Made by a program: the position numbers and the translations under genes. The notes beneath the pieces are model-generated. The model was not told the DNA's origin. It searched no databases and saw nothing but the letters and a program-made list of their open reading frames with translations. From Actinoplanes sp. NBRC 103695 (GTDB taxonomy: Bacteria; Actinomycetota; Actinomycetes; Mycobacteriales; Micromonosporaceae), in the NCBI RefSeq assembly GCF_030269485.1, contig NZ_BSTL01000013.1, positions 62,001 to 126,000 of the forward strand: 64,000 nucleotides of DNA, given 5' to 3'. Shown here piece by piece: positions 7,687 through 15,786 of the stretch (positions are counted from its first letter, which is position 1; each line of letters begins with the position of its first letter).

Positions 7687-9260
7687 CGCACGTCCGCCAT
7701 CGCGATCGGCGGCGTGTGCTGGTAGGTGATCGTCGGGCTGCTGCCGACCCGCTCGCGGGCCATCTCCAGCGCGTCCTGCAGCGTGGACGCGGACCGGAAG
7801 CCCATCCGCTCGGTGGTCTTGCGGTCGCCGCCGACGAAGATCACGTCGCCCAGGTGCTCCAGCGCGTGAGCACCCCAGTACCACATGTAGAGCGGGTGCA
7901 CGCCGTGGTAGGCGTAGCTGTTCCGGTACAGGTGGATGTACCACGGGTCGGTGGCGAACTGCTCCTCGAACTTGGTCTCGATGGCCACCGGGTCGGTGGT
8001 CTCGGCCAGCACCTCTTCGAAGAAGTCGATGTAGCTGGGGTGGTGCACCGAGTGGAACTCGTTGGGCACCGGGTGGTAGAAGATCGCCACGCCGCCCGGC
8101 CGGACGATCGGCTGATTCTGGTACATGTTGAAGAGGTAGCCGAGGCTGAGGCTCATCACCAGGATCGGGTTCATGATCGAGTTGACGTTGTAAGGGCAGA
8201 TGTACGGCAGGCCCCAGATGCCGATGTCGGACGGCCCGTTCACCTCGGTGAGCTGCTGGCGCAGCACGTTCTTCAGGGTGATCGGGTGCACGTCCTCAGG
8301 CGCGCCGGCGTTCACCCCGGTGATGCCGTACGGCGCGGCGGTGCGGTGCCAGATCTGCCGGCGCTTGGCCGGGGGCACCAGCTCGTTGGCCCGGCGGACG
8401 GCCAGGAACGCGGCCTGGTCCTTGAGGTTCCACTCCCATTCCCGCTTGTTCAGGAAGTCCATCTGCTTGGGGAACATGTCGTTGTTGACCGTCGTCTCGA
8501 TCTGGAAGACGTTGACGTTCTCGGCCAGCAGCGCGGCCATGCGGTTGTACGAGTGGTGCATCGCGCTGTTCGGCGGGTCGTTGAACGACTTCGAGTTCCG
8601 CAGCGTCTGCACGTTGTGGTGATGCTTGAGGCTGCGGTACGACGCCAGGCCGACGGACACCGACTTGGGGCCGCCACTCATCGGGGTGAGCGTGATGTTG
8701 ACGTACACGATCAGGTCGCTCTCCGCGGCCCGGCGGTTGATCTCGACGACCTCGCCGTGCCGGGTGTGCCCGATCTCCTTGAGGTTTTCCTTGTCCTCGG
8801 CGTCGTGGTTCTTCAGGTGGTGCGGGAAGAACGAGCGGTAGACCCGGTCGCCGACGGTGCGCTTGAGCTCGGCCGGGGTCATCCGCCGGTGCAGGGCGTT
8901 GCCGGCGATGAGCTCGACGTCGTCGACGCCCTTGGCCGCGGCCGCCTCGAGCACGTGCTCGATGACCCGCTGCCGGATGTCCGGGGTCTGCATCTGCGGC
9001 AGCGGCAGCGACAGGTCGTCGAAGACGATCGTCAGGCGCATGCCGGCGTACAGAAGCTCGGACAGCGGCGGGCGCCCGACCGGGGCGGCGAGGGCCTTGC
9101 GGATCTCCTCGTCCACGTCGCGCAGGCCGGGCAGTGACTCCGGCGGATAGATCACACGGCTGCCCATCGGCAGCTTCTCCAGGCGGAAGCCCTCGCCCTG
9201 GTGCATCAGCAATGCGGGCGTACGCTCGTCCACCTCGAGCACGAACCCGGGCCGGCTCAT
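7683..9260 (-). CDS. divergent LarA (DUF2088) family protein, probable nickel-pincer-nucleotide enzyme
   Basis: This 525-residue protein belongs to the LarA/DUF2088 family, whose founder, lactate racemase, uses a Ni-pincer nucleotide tethered to a Lys. The likely cofactor-tethering Lys is K199 in TPMSGGPKSVSVG. A His at +16 (H215, in SLKHHHN) sits at the spacing I recall for the nickel-ligand His of Lactobacillus LarA. H124 in NALHRRM matches the first catalytic His region. The usual DxTRP motif is replaced by DDLSLPLP (81-88), so the substrate-carboxylate Arg is absent, and the usual PH before the Lys is not evident. The protein is longer than typical LarA (about 425 residues), with an enlarged aromatic-rich C-terminal half (WHRTAAPYG, NMYQNQP, YMWYWGAHALEHLG). 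It is probably not a lactate racemase but a hydride-shuttling racemase/epimerase or oxidoreductase on another substrate. larBCE lie immediately upstream. Confidence 0.82.
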   Translation of the reverse strand: MSRPGFVLEVDERTPALLMHQGEGFRLEKLPMGSRVIYPPESLPGLRDVDEEIRKALAAPVGRPPLSELLYAGMRLTIVFDDLSLPLPQMQTPDIRQRVIEHVLEAAAAKGVDDVELIAGNALHRRMTPAELKRTVGDRVYRSFFPHHLKNHDAEDKENLKEIGHTRHGEVVEINRRAAESDLIVYVNITLTPMSGGPKSVSVGLASYRSLKHHHNVQTLRNSKSFNDPPNSAMHHSYNRMAALLAENVNVFQIETTVNNDMFPKQMDFLNKREWEWNLKDQAAFLAVRRANELVPPAKRRQIWHRTAAPYGITGVNAGAPEDVHPITLKNVLRQQLTEVNGPSDIGIWGLPYICPYNVNSIMNPILVMSLSLGYLFNMYQNQPIVRPGGVAIFYHPVPNEFHSVHHPSYIDFFEEVLAETTDPVAIETKFEEQFATDPWYIHLYRNSYAYHGVHPLYMWYWGAHALEHLGDVIFVGGDRKTTERMGFRSASTLQDALEMARERVGSSPTITYQHTPPIAMADVR

Positions 9261-9301
9261 CGGTCTCCCTCTTCTGCTACTTCGTTGTTCATGGTCGCTC
9301 C

Positions 9302-10495
9302 TCAGTCCAGTCTCGGGTTGAAGACGACCTTCATGGAACCCAGCCGTCCGGCTGATGTCGCGTGCTGGATGGCCTCGGACCACCGGCGCAGCGAGTACAC
9401 CGCGTCGACATATCCACCCAGCGGAGCATCCTGCGCCAAACTGATCGCATCCGGGAAGTCCTCGCCGCTGGAGGCGTAGCCGCCGACGATGGTCAGCTCC
9501 CGGAACCACACCGGGGTCAGATCGACATCGGTGTTCGGCATGCCGGCCATCACGACCGTGCCACCGGCTTTCGTCGCCCGGGTCGCCGTGGTCAGCCCGG
9601 AGCCGGAGGTGCAGTCGAACGACACGTCGGCACCGCCCAGCAGGAACTCCTCGCCGATCTCCGGTTTCACCACGAAGCCGCCGGTCTTGCGGCGCAGCGT
9701 CCGCAGGGCCCGATCGGAGCCGATCACCTCGGTGGCGCCGAGCTCGCGGGCCCGCTCGCGCTGCCGTGCGTGCTTGGCGATGACCATGATCGGCCCGGCT
9801 TTGGTGAAGGCGCGCAGCGCGAGCACGGTCAGCAGGCCGACGGTGCCGGCCCCGATCACCAGTACGGTCGCGTCGGTCGGCACGTCCGCCCGCCGGACCG
9901 CGTGGATCGCGCAGGCCAACGGCTCGACCAGCACGGCGGCCTCGTCGGTCAGCTCGTCCGGCACCGCGTGCAGCTGGGTGCGGTGGGCGACGAACTGCCG
10001 GCTCCAGCCACCGCCGGTGTCCGCGCAGTAGCCGGTCTGAATGCCGGGCGCCAGGTGGCCGGTGGTGATGTTGTCGCAGCGGCCGTGCTTGCCGGCGGCG
10101 CAGCTCGCGCACGGTGTCAGCCCACGGGTGACGCAGCCGAGCACCGAGTCGAGCACCACCCGGCTGCCGCGGGGCAGGCCGTCCAGCTCGTCCAGGGTCT
10201 CGCCGACCACCTCGTGACCGGGCACGAACGGCATCGAGACCAGCGACGCCAGGTACGGCGAGTTCCGGCCGGTGAGCAGGCCCAGGTCGGAGCCGCAGAT
10301 GCCGGAGAGCAGCGGGCGGACCCGGGTCCAGCCGGAGGCGGGCAGAGTCGGGTCGGGCCGCTGCACGACACGCAGCGGGGCCAGTCCGGCGGCCACCGAC
10401 CCGGCGGCCCGGCCGCCCAGCCGGGTGCCGGTGATCGCCCGGCCGGCGAGGTAGCGGCCGACCGACCGGTGGTACTCCAGGGCGACTTGCTTCAC
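9302..10495 (-). CDS. zinc-dependent medium-chain alcohol dehydrogenase
   Basis: A 397-residue MDR-family dehydrogenase. It shows the catalytic-zinc Cys in SGICGSD, the conserved VPGHEVVGE, a Cys cluster typical of the structural zinc loop (CASCAAGKHGRC), and the NAD(P) Rossmann motif VLVIGAGTVGLL. A 40-residue N-terminal extension precedes the GroES-like domain. The GTG start at 10495 overlaps the upstream reductase stop (GTGA), so the two are coupled. Medium-chain dehydrogenases interconvert alcohols and aldehydes or ketones. Beside a fatty-acyl reductase, the natural guess is a fatty aldehyde/alcohol or a hydroxy-lipid intermediate. The LarA-like gene follows after 41 bp. Confidence 0.92.
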   Translation of the reverse strand: MKQVALEYHRSVGRYLAGRAITGTRLGGRAAGSVAAGLAPLRVVQRPDPTLPASGWTRVRPLLSGICGSDLGLLTGRNSPYLASLVSMPFVPGHEVVGETLDELDGLPRGSRVVLDSVLGCVTRGLTPCASCAAGKHGRCDNITTGHLAPGIQTGYCADTGGGWSRQFVAHRTQLHAVPDELTDEAAVLVEPLACAIHAVRRADVPTDATVLVIGAGTVGLLTVLALRAFTKAGPIMVIAKHARQRERARELGATEVIGSDRALRTLRRKTGGFVVKPEIGEEFLLGGADVSFDCTSGSGLTTATRATKAGGTVVMAGMPNTDVDLTPVWFRELTIVGGYASSGEDFPDAISLAQDAPLGGYVDAVYSLRRWSEAIQHATSAGRLGSMKVVFNPRLD

Positions 10496-12768
10496 CAGAC
10501 CGTCTCCACCATCGAGTCGACCGCGCTCATCGTGTGCGCCGTCCAGTCGGCCACCGCCCAGCGCTTGCGGGTGGCGTGCCGGTAGAGGCGCGTGTCCGGG
10601 TTGACCGCGACCGGGTTGCCGACCGCCTCCAGGAGCGGACGGTCGGAATAACTGTCGCCGTACGCGTACGACGACGCCAGATCCAGCTGGGCTGCCTCGG
10701 CGTACTGCACCAGCCAGGCCGCCCGGGCCTCGCCGACCAGCGGAGGCCGGTCGAGGAACCCGGTGCAGATCCCGTCGCGGACGTGCAGCCGGCAGGTCAC
10801 CGTCTCGTCGAACAGCGGCGCGATCGGCTCGACCAGCATGTCCAGCGTCCCGGTGATCAGCACCGTGCGGTGCCCGGCCTTGCGGTGCTGCCGGATCCGG
10901 CGGATCGCCTGCGGGTGGGCCCGGCGCAGCAGCGCGTCGCCCACCTTGTCGGCCACGATCTTGCGCAGGTCGGCCTCGGCGAAGCCCTCCCACCGGCGCA
11001 TGAACGTGCGGATGAACTCGCCCCGGTCGTGCCTCTCGGCGCTCAGGTAGCGCGGCATCCGGCGGAGCAGGTCGGCCATCTCGCCGGCCCACTCGCCCCG
11101 GGGCAGCTCGTTCAGCTTGGCCATCAGGTAGGTCTCGATCAGGTTCGAGCTGACGATCGTGCCCTCGAGGTCGAAGATCGCGACCGTGCGGTTGTCGCCG
11201 GTCGGGTTGACCTCTTTCGGCCCGCGGCTGCGCGAGCGTCGCTTGTCCGGCCCGCGGCGACTGCCGGTGACCGCCGGGAAGTGCACCTCGCGCAGGTAGT
11301 GGCCCCAGTCGATGTCCGCCGGGTCGAAGCCGCCCGTCGCCGCCTCGTCGCCGGTCAGGCTGTGGTGCAGCGCGAGCAGCTTGTCGGTGCGGTAGACGGC
11401 CTCGTTCTGCACGTAGTCGCCGTACAGGTCGGAGAGCCTGCGCAGGGCGTCGGTGTCCTCCCTGGTGCGGGTCAGGTCGTCCTGCCAGCGCCGGGTGCGT
11501 TCCGAGTGCGGGCCGCGGAGCAGGGCGTCCTGCGCCAGATCCAAGATCTTCTCACCGGTACGCAGCAGCCGATCGGCTCGCGTGGCACCGGGGAACTCCC
11601 AGGTCGGCGGCGTCACGTGGCCATAGCCGCCGTCGGTCATCGGGTTGTCGGTGAAGAACCGGTGCAGCTGCTCGTACATCTCCCGGAACGTGAGCGGGTT
11701 GCGGTCGCCCGAGCTCACGTGCAGGTAGTGCGGCTTCTCCGGTTCCGGCGGGCGCAGCGCCGCGGCGAGCACCGCGCTGACCACCATGTCGACCGGGATC
11801 ACGTCGAGGATGCCGTCCGGGCGGCCGGGGAACTCGGTCAGCTGGCCGCGCCCGTACGCCAGGATCAGCGGCTCGGCCATCTTGAAGCCCTGGATCCACC
11901 CCGGGTACGGGTGGCGCAGCGCGCTCTCGACGATCGCCGGGCGGACCACGGTCAGCGGCCGTCTGCCGGTCAGCAGCGTCTCGGCGACCCGCTCCCCCAG
12001 CGCCTTGGTGAACGTGTAGACGTCGTGCCAGCCGGCCACCTTGGCGCGCAGCCGGCCGTGCTCGACCAGCTGTTTCTCCACCCACTCCTGGCGGCGGGCC
12101 TCGGCGGCGACGGCGGTGGACCGGGGCCCGGACTTGCCGTGCACCTTCTTTGCCTCGTCGAACAGGCCGCGCAGGGTGGCCGGACGTCGCGAGTCGGCCT
12201 CGCTGAACGCCCGCGCGGCCTCGGCGGCGGCGAGCTCGGACTGCCAGTCGACGTCGTGGCGCAGCGACATCTCCGGCACCGGGCCGTGATGCACGCCGTT
12301 GACGTACGCCGTCGACACGTGCACGACGTGCGGGTTGCCACCGGAGCGCAGCACCGCCTCGTACAGGTCGCGAACGCCCTGCACGTTGGTGCGGAACGCC
12401 TCGTCGACCGGCGGGTCGAAGGACACCGTCGAGGCGCCGTGCACCAGCGCGGTGAGGTCGTCGGGCAGGGTCAGGTCACGGTTGCCCAGGTCGGCGTCGA
12501 GGACACGGACGCGTGCGGCGACCTCAGCGGCCGCCACCTCCGCGCCGACCCTTTCGCGCCAGCGCGAGAAGACCGGCTGGCGTAGCAGCCGGTCGACGCG
12601 TTCCTGAGCGGTCGTGCCTGTCCTGCCGCGCACCAGGAGCGTGACGCGCAGCCGCGGATGACTGGCCAGGATGCGTTCCAACGTCGCCTGGCCGAGGAAG
12701 CCTGTCGCCCCCGTCAGCAGCAGGTGTCCGTCCTGCTCCTGCCCCTCGGCCTGATCGATAGTCCCCAA
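10492..12768 (-). CDS. fatty acyl-CoA reductase-like SDR fused to a HAD-IB hydrolase domain
   Basis: This 758-residue fusion has an extended SDR of the NAD_binding_4 / fatty acyl-CoA reductase type in residues 15-500: nucleotide loop TGATGFLG (19-26), VHVSTAYVNG (149-158), and active-site YTFTK (Tyr251, Lys255). Residues 528-750 form a HAD-IB domain: motif I FDLEGT (Asp533 with Glu535 in place of the usual second Asp), motif II LITGTLD, motif III region GEARAAWL with Arg where Lys is usual, and motif IV GDSYSD. The reductase half would convert an acyl-CoA or acyl-ACP thioester to an aldehyde or alcohol. The HAD half resembles those fused to lipid enzymes in mycobacteria, but its catalytic residues are atypical. 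It heads the four-gene operon that includes the LarA-like protein. Confidence 0.88.
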   Translation of the reverse strand: MGTIDQAEGQEQDGHLLLTGATGFLGQATLERILASHPRLRVTLLVRGRTGTTAQERVDRLLRQPVFSRWRERVGAEVAAAEVAARVRVLDADLGNRDLTLPDDLTALVHGASTVSFDPPVDEAFRTNVQGVRDLYEAVLRSGGNPHVVHVSTAYVNGVHHGPVPEMSLRHDVDWQSELAAAEAARAFSEADSRRPATLRGLFDEAKKVHGKSGPRSTAVAAEARRQEWVEKQLVEHGRLRAKVAGWHDVYTFTKALGERVAETLLTGRRPLTVVRPAIVESALRHPYPGWIQGFKMAEPLILAYGRGQLTEFPGRPDGILDVIPVDMVVSAVLAAALRPPEPEKPHYLHVSSGDRNPLTFREMYEQLHRFFTDNPMTDGGYGHVTPPTWEFPGATRADRLLRTGEKILDLAQDALLRGPHSERTRRWQDDLTRTREDTDALRRLSDLYGDYVQNEAVYRTDKLLALHHSLTGDEAATGGFDPADIDWGHYLREVHFPAVTGSRRGPDKRRSRSRGPKEVNPTGDNRTVAIFDLEGTIVSSNLIETYLMAKLNELPRGEWAGEMADLLRRMPRYLSAERHDRGEFIRTFMRRWEGFAEADLRKIVADKVGDALLRRAHPQAIRRIRQHRKAGHRTVLITGTLDMLVEPIAPLFDETVTCRLHVRDGICTGFLDRPPLVGEARAAWLVQYAEAAQLDLASSYAYGDSYSDRPLLEAVGNPVAVNPDTRLYRHATRKRWAVADWTAHTMSAVDSMVETVW

Positions 12769-12876
12769 TGTCCACCTAACCGAACGGGCCTGCTAAGACG
12801 TTGATCATCGGCAATGCCGATTACGTTACAGGATGCGTGAGCTCACATCGTGCGACGAGATCGACGGACTTCGGCC
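12769..12876. other. spacer between larE and the reductase operon
   Basis: These 108 bases contain an AT-richer segment by local standards (around 12800-12840). Both neighbours run leftwards, so an operon-specific promoter for the reductase-HAD gene may sit here, or all five genes may be one transcript. No terminator hairpin was seen. Confidence 0.35.
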
Positions 12877-13728
12877 TCAGGCATGACGCCATCGGTCGGG
12901 GTCCGCGAGCATGTCGTTCATCGAACCGGATCGGAACGGCTCCACCACCATCGGTGTGCTGCCGAAGCCTGCCCGCTCGACGGTCCGCCGTACCTCCTCG
13001 TCACTCCGCGCCTGGCCGACCAGCCTCGCATCTACCTCGACCCGCACGCTATCGCCAAGATCACGCACGCGCAGGTCCCGTACCCCGTGCGGGGTAAGAA
13101 CGCGTCGCAACTCGCGCTCCGCCTCTTCAACGCGCGACAGCCTGGCTGGGGTGATGGTCAGTCCGTACGCGATCCGGCTGGACAGGCACGCAGCCGCCGG
13201 TTTGTCCCACGTGTTGAGAGACCATGCCCGGGCGACCTCCCGGACCGCGGCCTTGTCCAGCCCCGCGTCGGCCAGCGGCGTCCGCACCCCGCGTTCGGCC
13301 GCAGCCCGGATGCCGGGACGGAAGCCGGCCGCCAGGTCGGACGCGTTGGTGCCGACGGCGATGCTGTCGAAGTGCTCGTGCTCGGCGAGCTCGGCCACCG
13401 TGTCGAGCAGCGTGCTCTTGCAGAAGTAACAGCGGGTGGGCCCGTTCTCGCGATAGCCGGCCACGGCCATCTCGTCGGTACGCAGCAGGCGGTGCTCGAC
13501 GCCGAGCGACGCGCAGAACTCTCCGGCGAACTCCACCTCGGCGGCGGGCACAGCGGGTGACACAGCGGTGACGGCGATCACGCGCTCCCTGCCGAGAGCA
13601 CGGGCGGCGGCGGCCACCACGACACTAGAGTCGACGCCGCCGGAGAAAGCCACCAGCGTGCGGCCGTAACCGGCGATGTCGCCGAGCATGCGGTCCACAT
13701 CAGGGGAAACTGCGGGCGAGACGACCAC
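12877..13728 (-). CDS. larE: LarE, ATP-dependent sulfur transferase of nickel-pincer-nucleotide synthesis
   Basis: This 283-residue PP-loop protein has the ATP-pyrophosphatase motif SGGVDSS (29-35), then CYFCK (Cys100, Cys103) and PAAACLSSRIAYG (Cys181), all characteristic of LarE. LarE adenylates the carboxylated nicotinate nucleotide and installs the two sulfur atoms. Lactobacillus LarE sacrifices a single Cys (the equivalent of Cys181), whereas homologues with a Cys trio, as here, can hold an Fe-S cluster that delivers sulfide repeatedly; that subtype assignment is from memory of the family. The start is GTG 13728; an in-frame ATG at 13689 is an alternative. It is divergent from larB with only 28 bp between starts, or 67 bp if the ATG is used. 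Confidence 0.92.
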   Translation of the reverse strand: MVVSPAVSPDVDRMLGDIAGYGRTLVAFSGGVDSSVVVAAAARALGRERVIAVTAVSPAVPAAEVEFAGEFCASLGVEHRLLRTDEMAVAGYRENGPTRCYFCKSTLLDTVAELAEHEHFDSIAVGTNASDLAAGFRPGIRAAAERGVRTPLADAGLDKAAVREVARAWSLNTWDKPAAACLSSRIAYGLTITPARLSRVEEAERELRRVLTPHGVRDLRVRDLGDSVRVEVDARLVGQARSDEEVRRTVERAGFGSTPMVVEPFRSGSMNDMLADPDRWRHA

Positions 13729-13756
13729 GGTACGACTCCGATCGAGACGGGGAGCG
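13690..13756. promoter_or_regulatory. compact divergent larE / larB control region
   Basis: The two cofactor genes are transcribed away from each other across at most 67 bp. A purine-rich ribosome-binding site (ggggag, 13750-13755) precedes the larB ATG. If larE starts at GTG 13728, opposing promoters must overlap the coding starts, or the larE message is leaderless. I could not place -10/-35 boxes with confidence. Confidence 0.4.
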
Positions 13757-14455
13757 ATGGCTCAAGCTAACCAGGGGGTGTCCCGGTCACCAATCGACGA
13801 CCTCGGTTTCGCGCGCCTGGACGTCGATCGTGCCGCCCGGACAGGTGATCCCGAGGTGGTGTTCGGGACCGGCAAAACGCCCGAGCAGATCGTCGGCGCC
13901 CTGGCCGGACTGCACCGGGCGCACCCCGATCGGGCGGTGCTCGCCACCCGGCTGTCCGCCGAGGCGATGGAGCGGTGCCGCGCCGAACTCCCGGACGCCG
14001 ATCTCGACGAGGTGGCCCGGACCGCGGTGCTCGGGCCGCCGCCCACGCCGGTCGGGGTGGTCGCGGTGGTCGGCGCCGGCACCGGCGACCTGCCGGTGAT
14101 GTCCGAGTGCGCCGCGACCGTCCGGGTGTTCGGCTCGGCGCCCGACATGGTGGTCGACGTCGGCGTCGCCGGGTTGCACCGGCTGCTCGCCGAACGTGAC
14201 CGGATCGACGCCGCCGACGTGGTGGTCGCGGTGGCCGGCATGGAGGCCGCGCTGCCGTCGGTGCTCGGCGGGCTGACCGGCGTCACGCTGATCGGGGTGC
14301 CGACCAGCGTCGGCTACGGCTGGAACATGGACGGCGTGACGGCCTGGCTGGCGATGATGAACAGCTGCGCGCCCGGCATCCTCACGGTGAACGTCGACAA
14401 CGGTTTCGGGGCGGGTGTCGCCGCGGCCCGGATCGCCCGGCGGATCGCGCGATGA
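13757..14455 (+). CDS. larB: LarB, nicotinate-adenine-dinucleotide carboxylase/hydrolase
   Basis: This 232-residue protein carries the PurE/AIR-carboxylase-like core of LarB: GVVAVVGAGTGDLPVMSECA, the segment VVVAVAGMEAALPSVLGGL, and the C-terminal MMNSCAPGILTVNVDNGFGAG, which contains the Cys that LarB uses to attack the nicotinate ring. LarB carboxylates C5 of nicotinic acid adenine dinucleotide and hydrolyses the phosphoanhydride, the first step to the pincer cofactor. ATG 13757 was chosen for its good ribosome-binding site; an upstream in-frame ATG at 13676 would lie inside larE. It overlaps larC (ATGA). Confidence 0.94.
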   Translation: MAQANQGVSRSPIDDLGFARLDVDRAARTGDPEVVFGTGKTPEQIVGALAGLHRAHPDRAVLATRLSAEAMERCRAELPDADLDEVARTAVLGPPPTPVGVVAVVGAGTGDLPVMSECAATVRVFGSAPDMVVDVGVAGLHRLLAERDRIDAADVVVAVAGMEAALPSVLGGLTGVTLIGVPTSVGYGWNMDGVTAWLAMMNSCAPGILTVNVDNGFGAGVAAARIARRIAR

Positions 14456-15786
14456 ACCTCCTCTGGATCGATCCCTCCAACGGCGCCGCCGGCGACATGC
14501 TGCTCGGCGCGCTGCTGGACGCGGGCGCGAGCCAGGAGGTGGTCCGGGCCGGGTTGAGCGCGTTGCGTGTGGAGCCGATCACGCTGACCACGTCGGGGGT
14601 ACGCCGGCACGGCTTCCGCGCCACCAAGGCGGACGTCGAGGCGCCCGAGACGTCGACCCACCGCGGGCTTCCCGACCTGCTCGCCATCGTCGCCGCGGCC
14701 GGGCTTCCCGCACCCGCACACGACCTCGCCGTGGCGGCGTTCACCCGGCTGGCCGAGGCCGAGGCGCGCGTGCACGGCATCCCGATCGACGAGGTGCACT
14801 TCCACGAGGTGGGCGCGCTCGACGCGATCGCCGACGTGGTCGGCTGCGCGCTCGCGCTGCACGATCTCGGCCTGCTCGGCGAGGGCGCGGTCCGGGTGGT
14901 GGGACCGGTCGCGGCCGGCTCCGGAACGGCTCGGGCGGCGCACGGCCGGATGCCGCTGCCCGCCCCCGCGGTGCTGGAGATCCTGACCGCCGCCGGGGCG
15001 CCGATGGCCGCGCATCCGGCGACCATGGAGCTCTGCACCCCGACCGGCGCGGCGCTGCTGGTCGCGCTGGCCACCTCGTGGGGACCGCCGCCCGCCATGA
15101 CCACCCGCGCGGTCGGCATCGGCGCCGGAACCCGCGACCCGGACACCCACCCGAACGTGGTGCGGGTCCTGGTCGGCACGGCGACGACCGGCACGTCGGG
15201 CACGGCGACGACCGGCACGTCGGGCACGGCGACGGCCGGCACGTCAGGCACGGCGACGACCGGCACGTCGGGCACGTCGGGCACGGCCGGGGCGGCGACG
15301 GCCGATGCGGCCACCGTTGCGGCGGCCGGCGAGGCCGACTGGTCGGCGGCCGAACTCAGCCAGATCGAGGCGACGATCGACGACCTCGACCCGCGGGTCT
15401 GGCCCGATCTGCTGGAGAGCCTGCGGTCGGTCGGTGCGGCCGACGCCTGGAGTACGCCCGTGCTGATGCGCAAGGGCCGGCCGGGTCAGGTGCTCACCGT
15501 GCTGGCCGAGCCGTCCCGGGTGGACCTGATCTGCCGCCTGATCTTCACCAGTACGACGACCCTCGGTCTCCGAATCCATGGCGTGCGCCGCTTGCATCTT
15601 CGCCGTGACGAGGTCAAGGTCACTGTCGCCGGACAAGTGATCGGGGTGAAGCGTGGTTACCTCGGCCGCGACCTGATAACCGCGCAACCCGAGTACGACG
15701 ACGCGAAGGCCGCCGCGACCGCCGCCGGCCTGCCCATCGCCCACGTGCTGGACCTGGCCCGCAAGGAGGCAACCGGCAGTGACTGA
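14452..15786 (+). CDS. larC: LarC, nickel-inserting cyclometallase (single reading frame)
   Basis: This 444-residue protein begins WIDPSNGAAGDMLLGALLD, the LarC1 start, has DEVHFHEVGALDAIAD, and ends with a LarC2 domain (IEATIDDLDPRVWPDLLESL, TPVLMRKGRPGQVLTVL). LarC inserts Ni into the dithiocarboxylated nucleotide in a CTP-dependent reaction. In Lactobacillus, full-length LarC requires a programmed frameshift between C1 and C2; here both are in one frame, joined by a Gly-Thr-Ser-Ala linker (residues 242-293) built from a 24-bp tandem repeat. It overlaps larB by 4 bp and the ferritin-like gene by 8 bp, so all three should be co-translated. Confidence 0.94.
   Translation: MNLLWIDPSNGAAGDMLLGALLDAGASQEVVRAGLSALRVEPITLTTSGVRRHGFRATKADVEAPETSTHRGLPDLLAIVAAAGLPAPAHDLAVAAFTRLAEAEARVHGIPIDEVHFHEVGALDAIADVVGCALALHDLGLLGEGAVRVVGPVAAGSGTARAAHGRMPLPAPAVLEILTAAGAPMAAHPATMELCTPTGAALLVALATSWGPPPAMTTRAVGIGAGTRDPDTHPNVVRVLVGTATTGTSGTATTGTSGTATAGTSGTATTGTSGTSGTAGAATADAATVAAAGEADWSAAELSQIEATIDDLDPRVWPDLLESLRSVGAADAWSTPVLMRKGRPGQVLTVLAEPSRVDLICRLIFTSTTTLGLRIHGVRRLHLRRDEVKVTVAGQVIGVKRGYLGRDLITAQPEYDDAKAAATAAGLPIAHVLDLARKEATGSD
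15175..15279 (+). repeat. 24-bp in-frame minisatellite inside larC
   Basis: Four adjacent 24-bp units (starting at 15175, 15199, 15223 and 15247) plus a 9-bp partial unit encode the peptide GTATTGTS repeated. Unit 3 carries point changes (GTATAGTS). The array falls at the LarC1/LarC2 boundary. The length keeps the frame, so copy-number change would only lengthen or shorten a flexible linker. Confidence 0.9.

Noticed and set aside
14452..15786. A programmed frameshift in larC as in Lactobacillus
   Set aside because: LarC1 and LarC2 motifs are in one frame with no stop between them.
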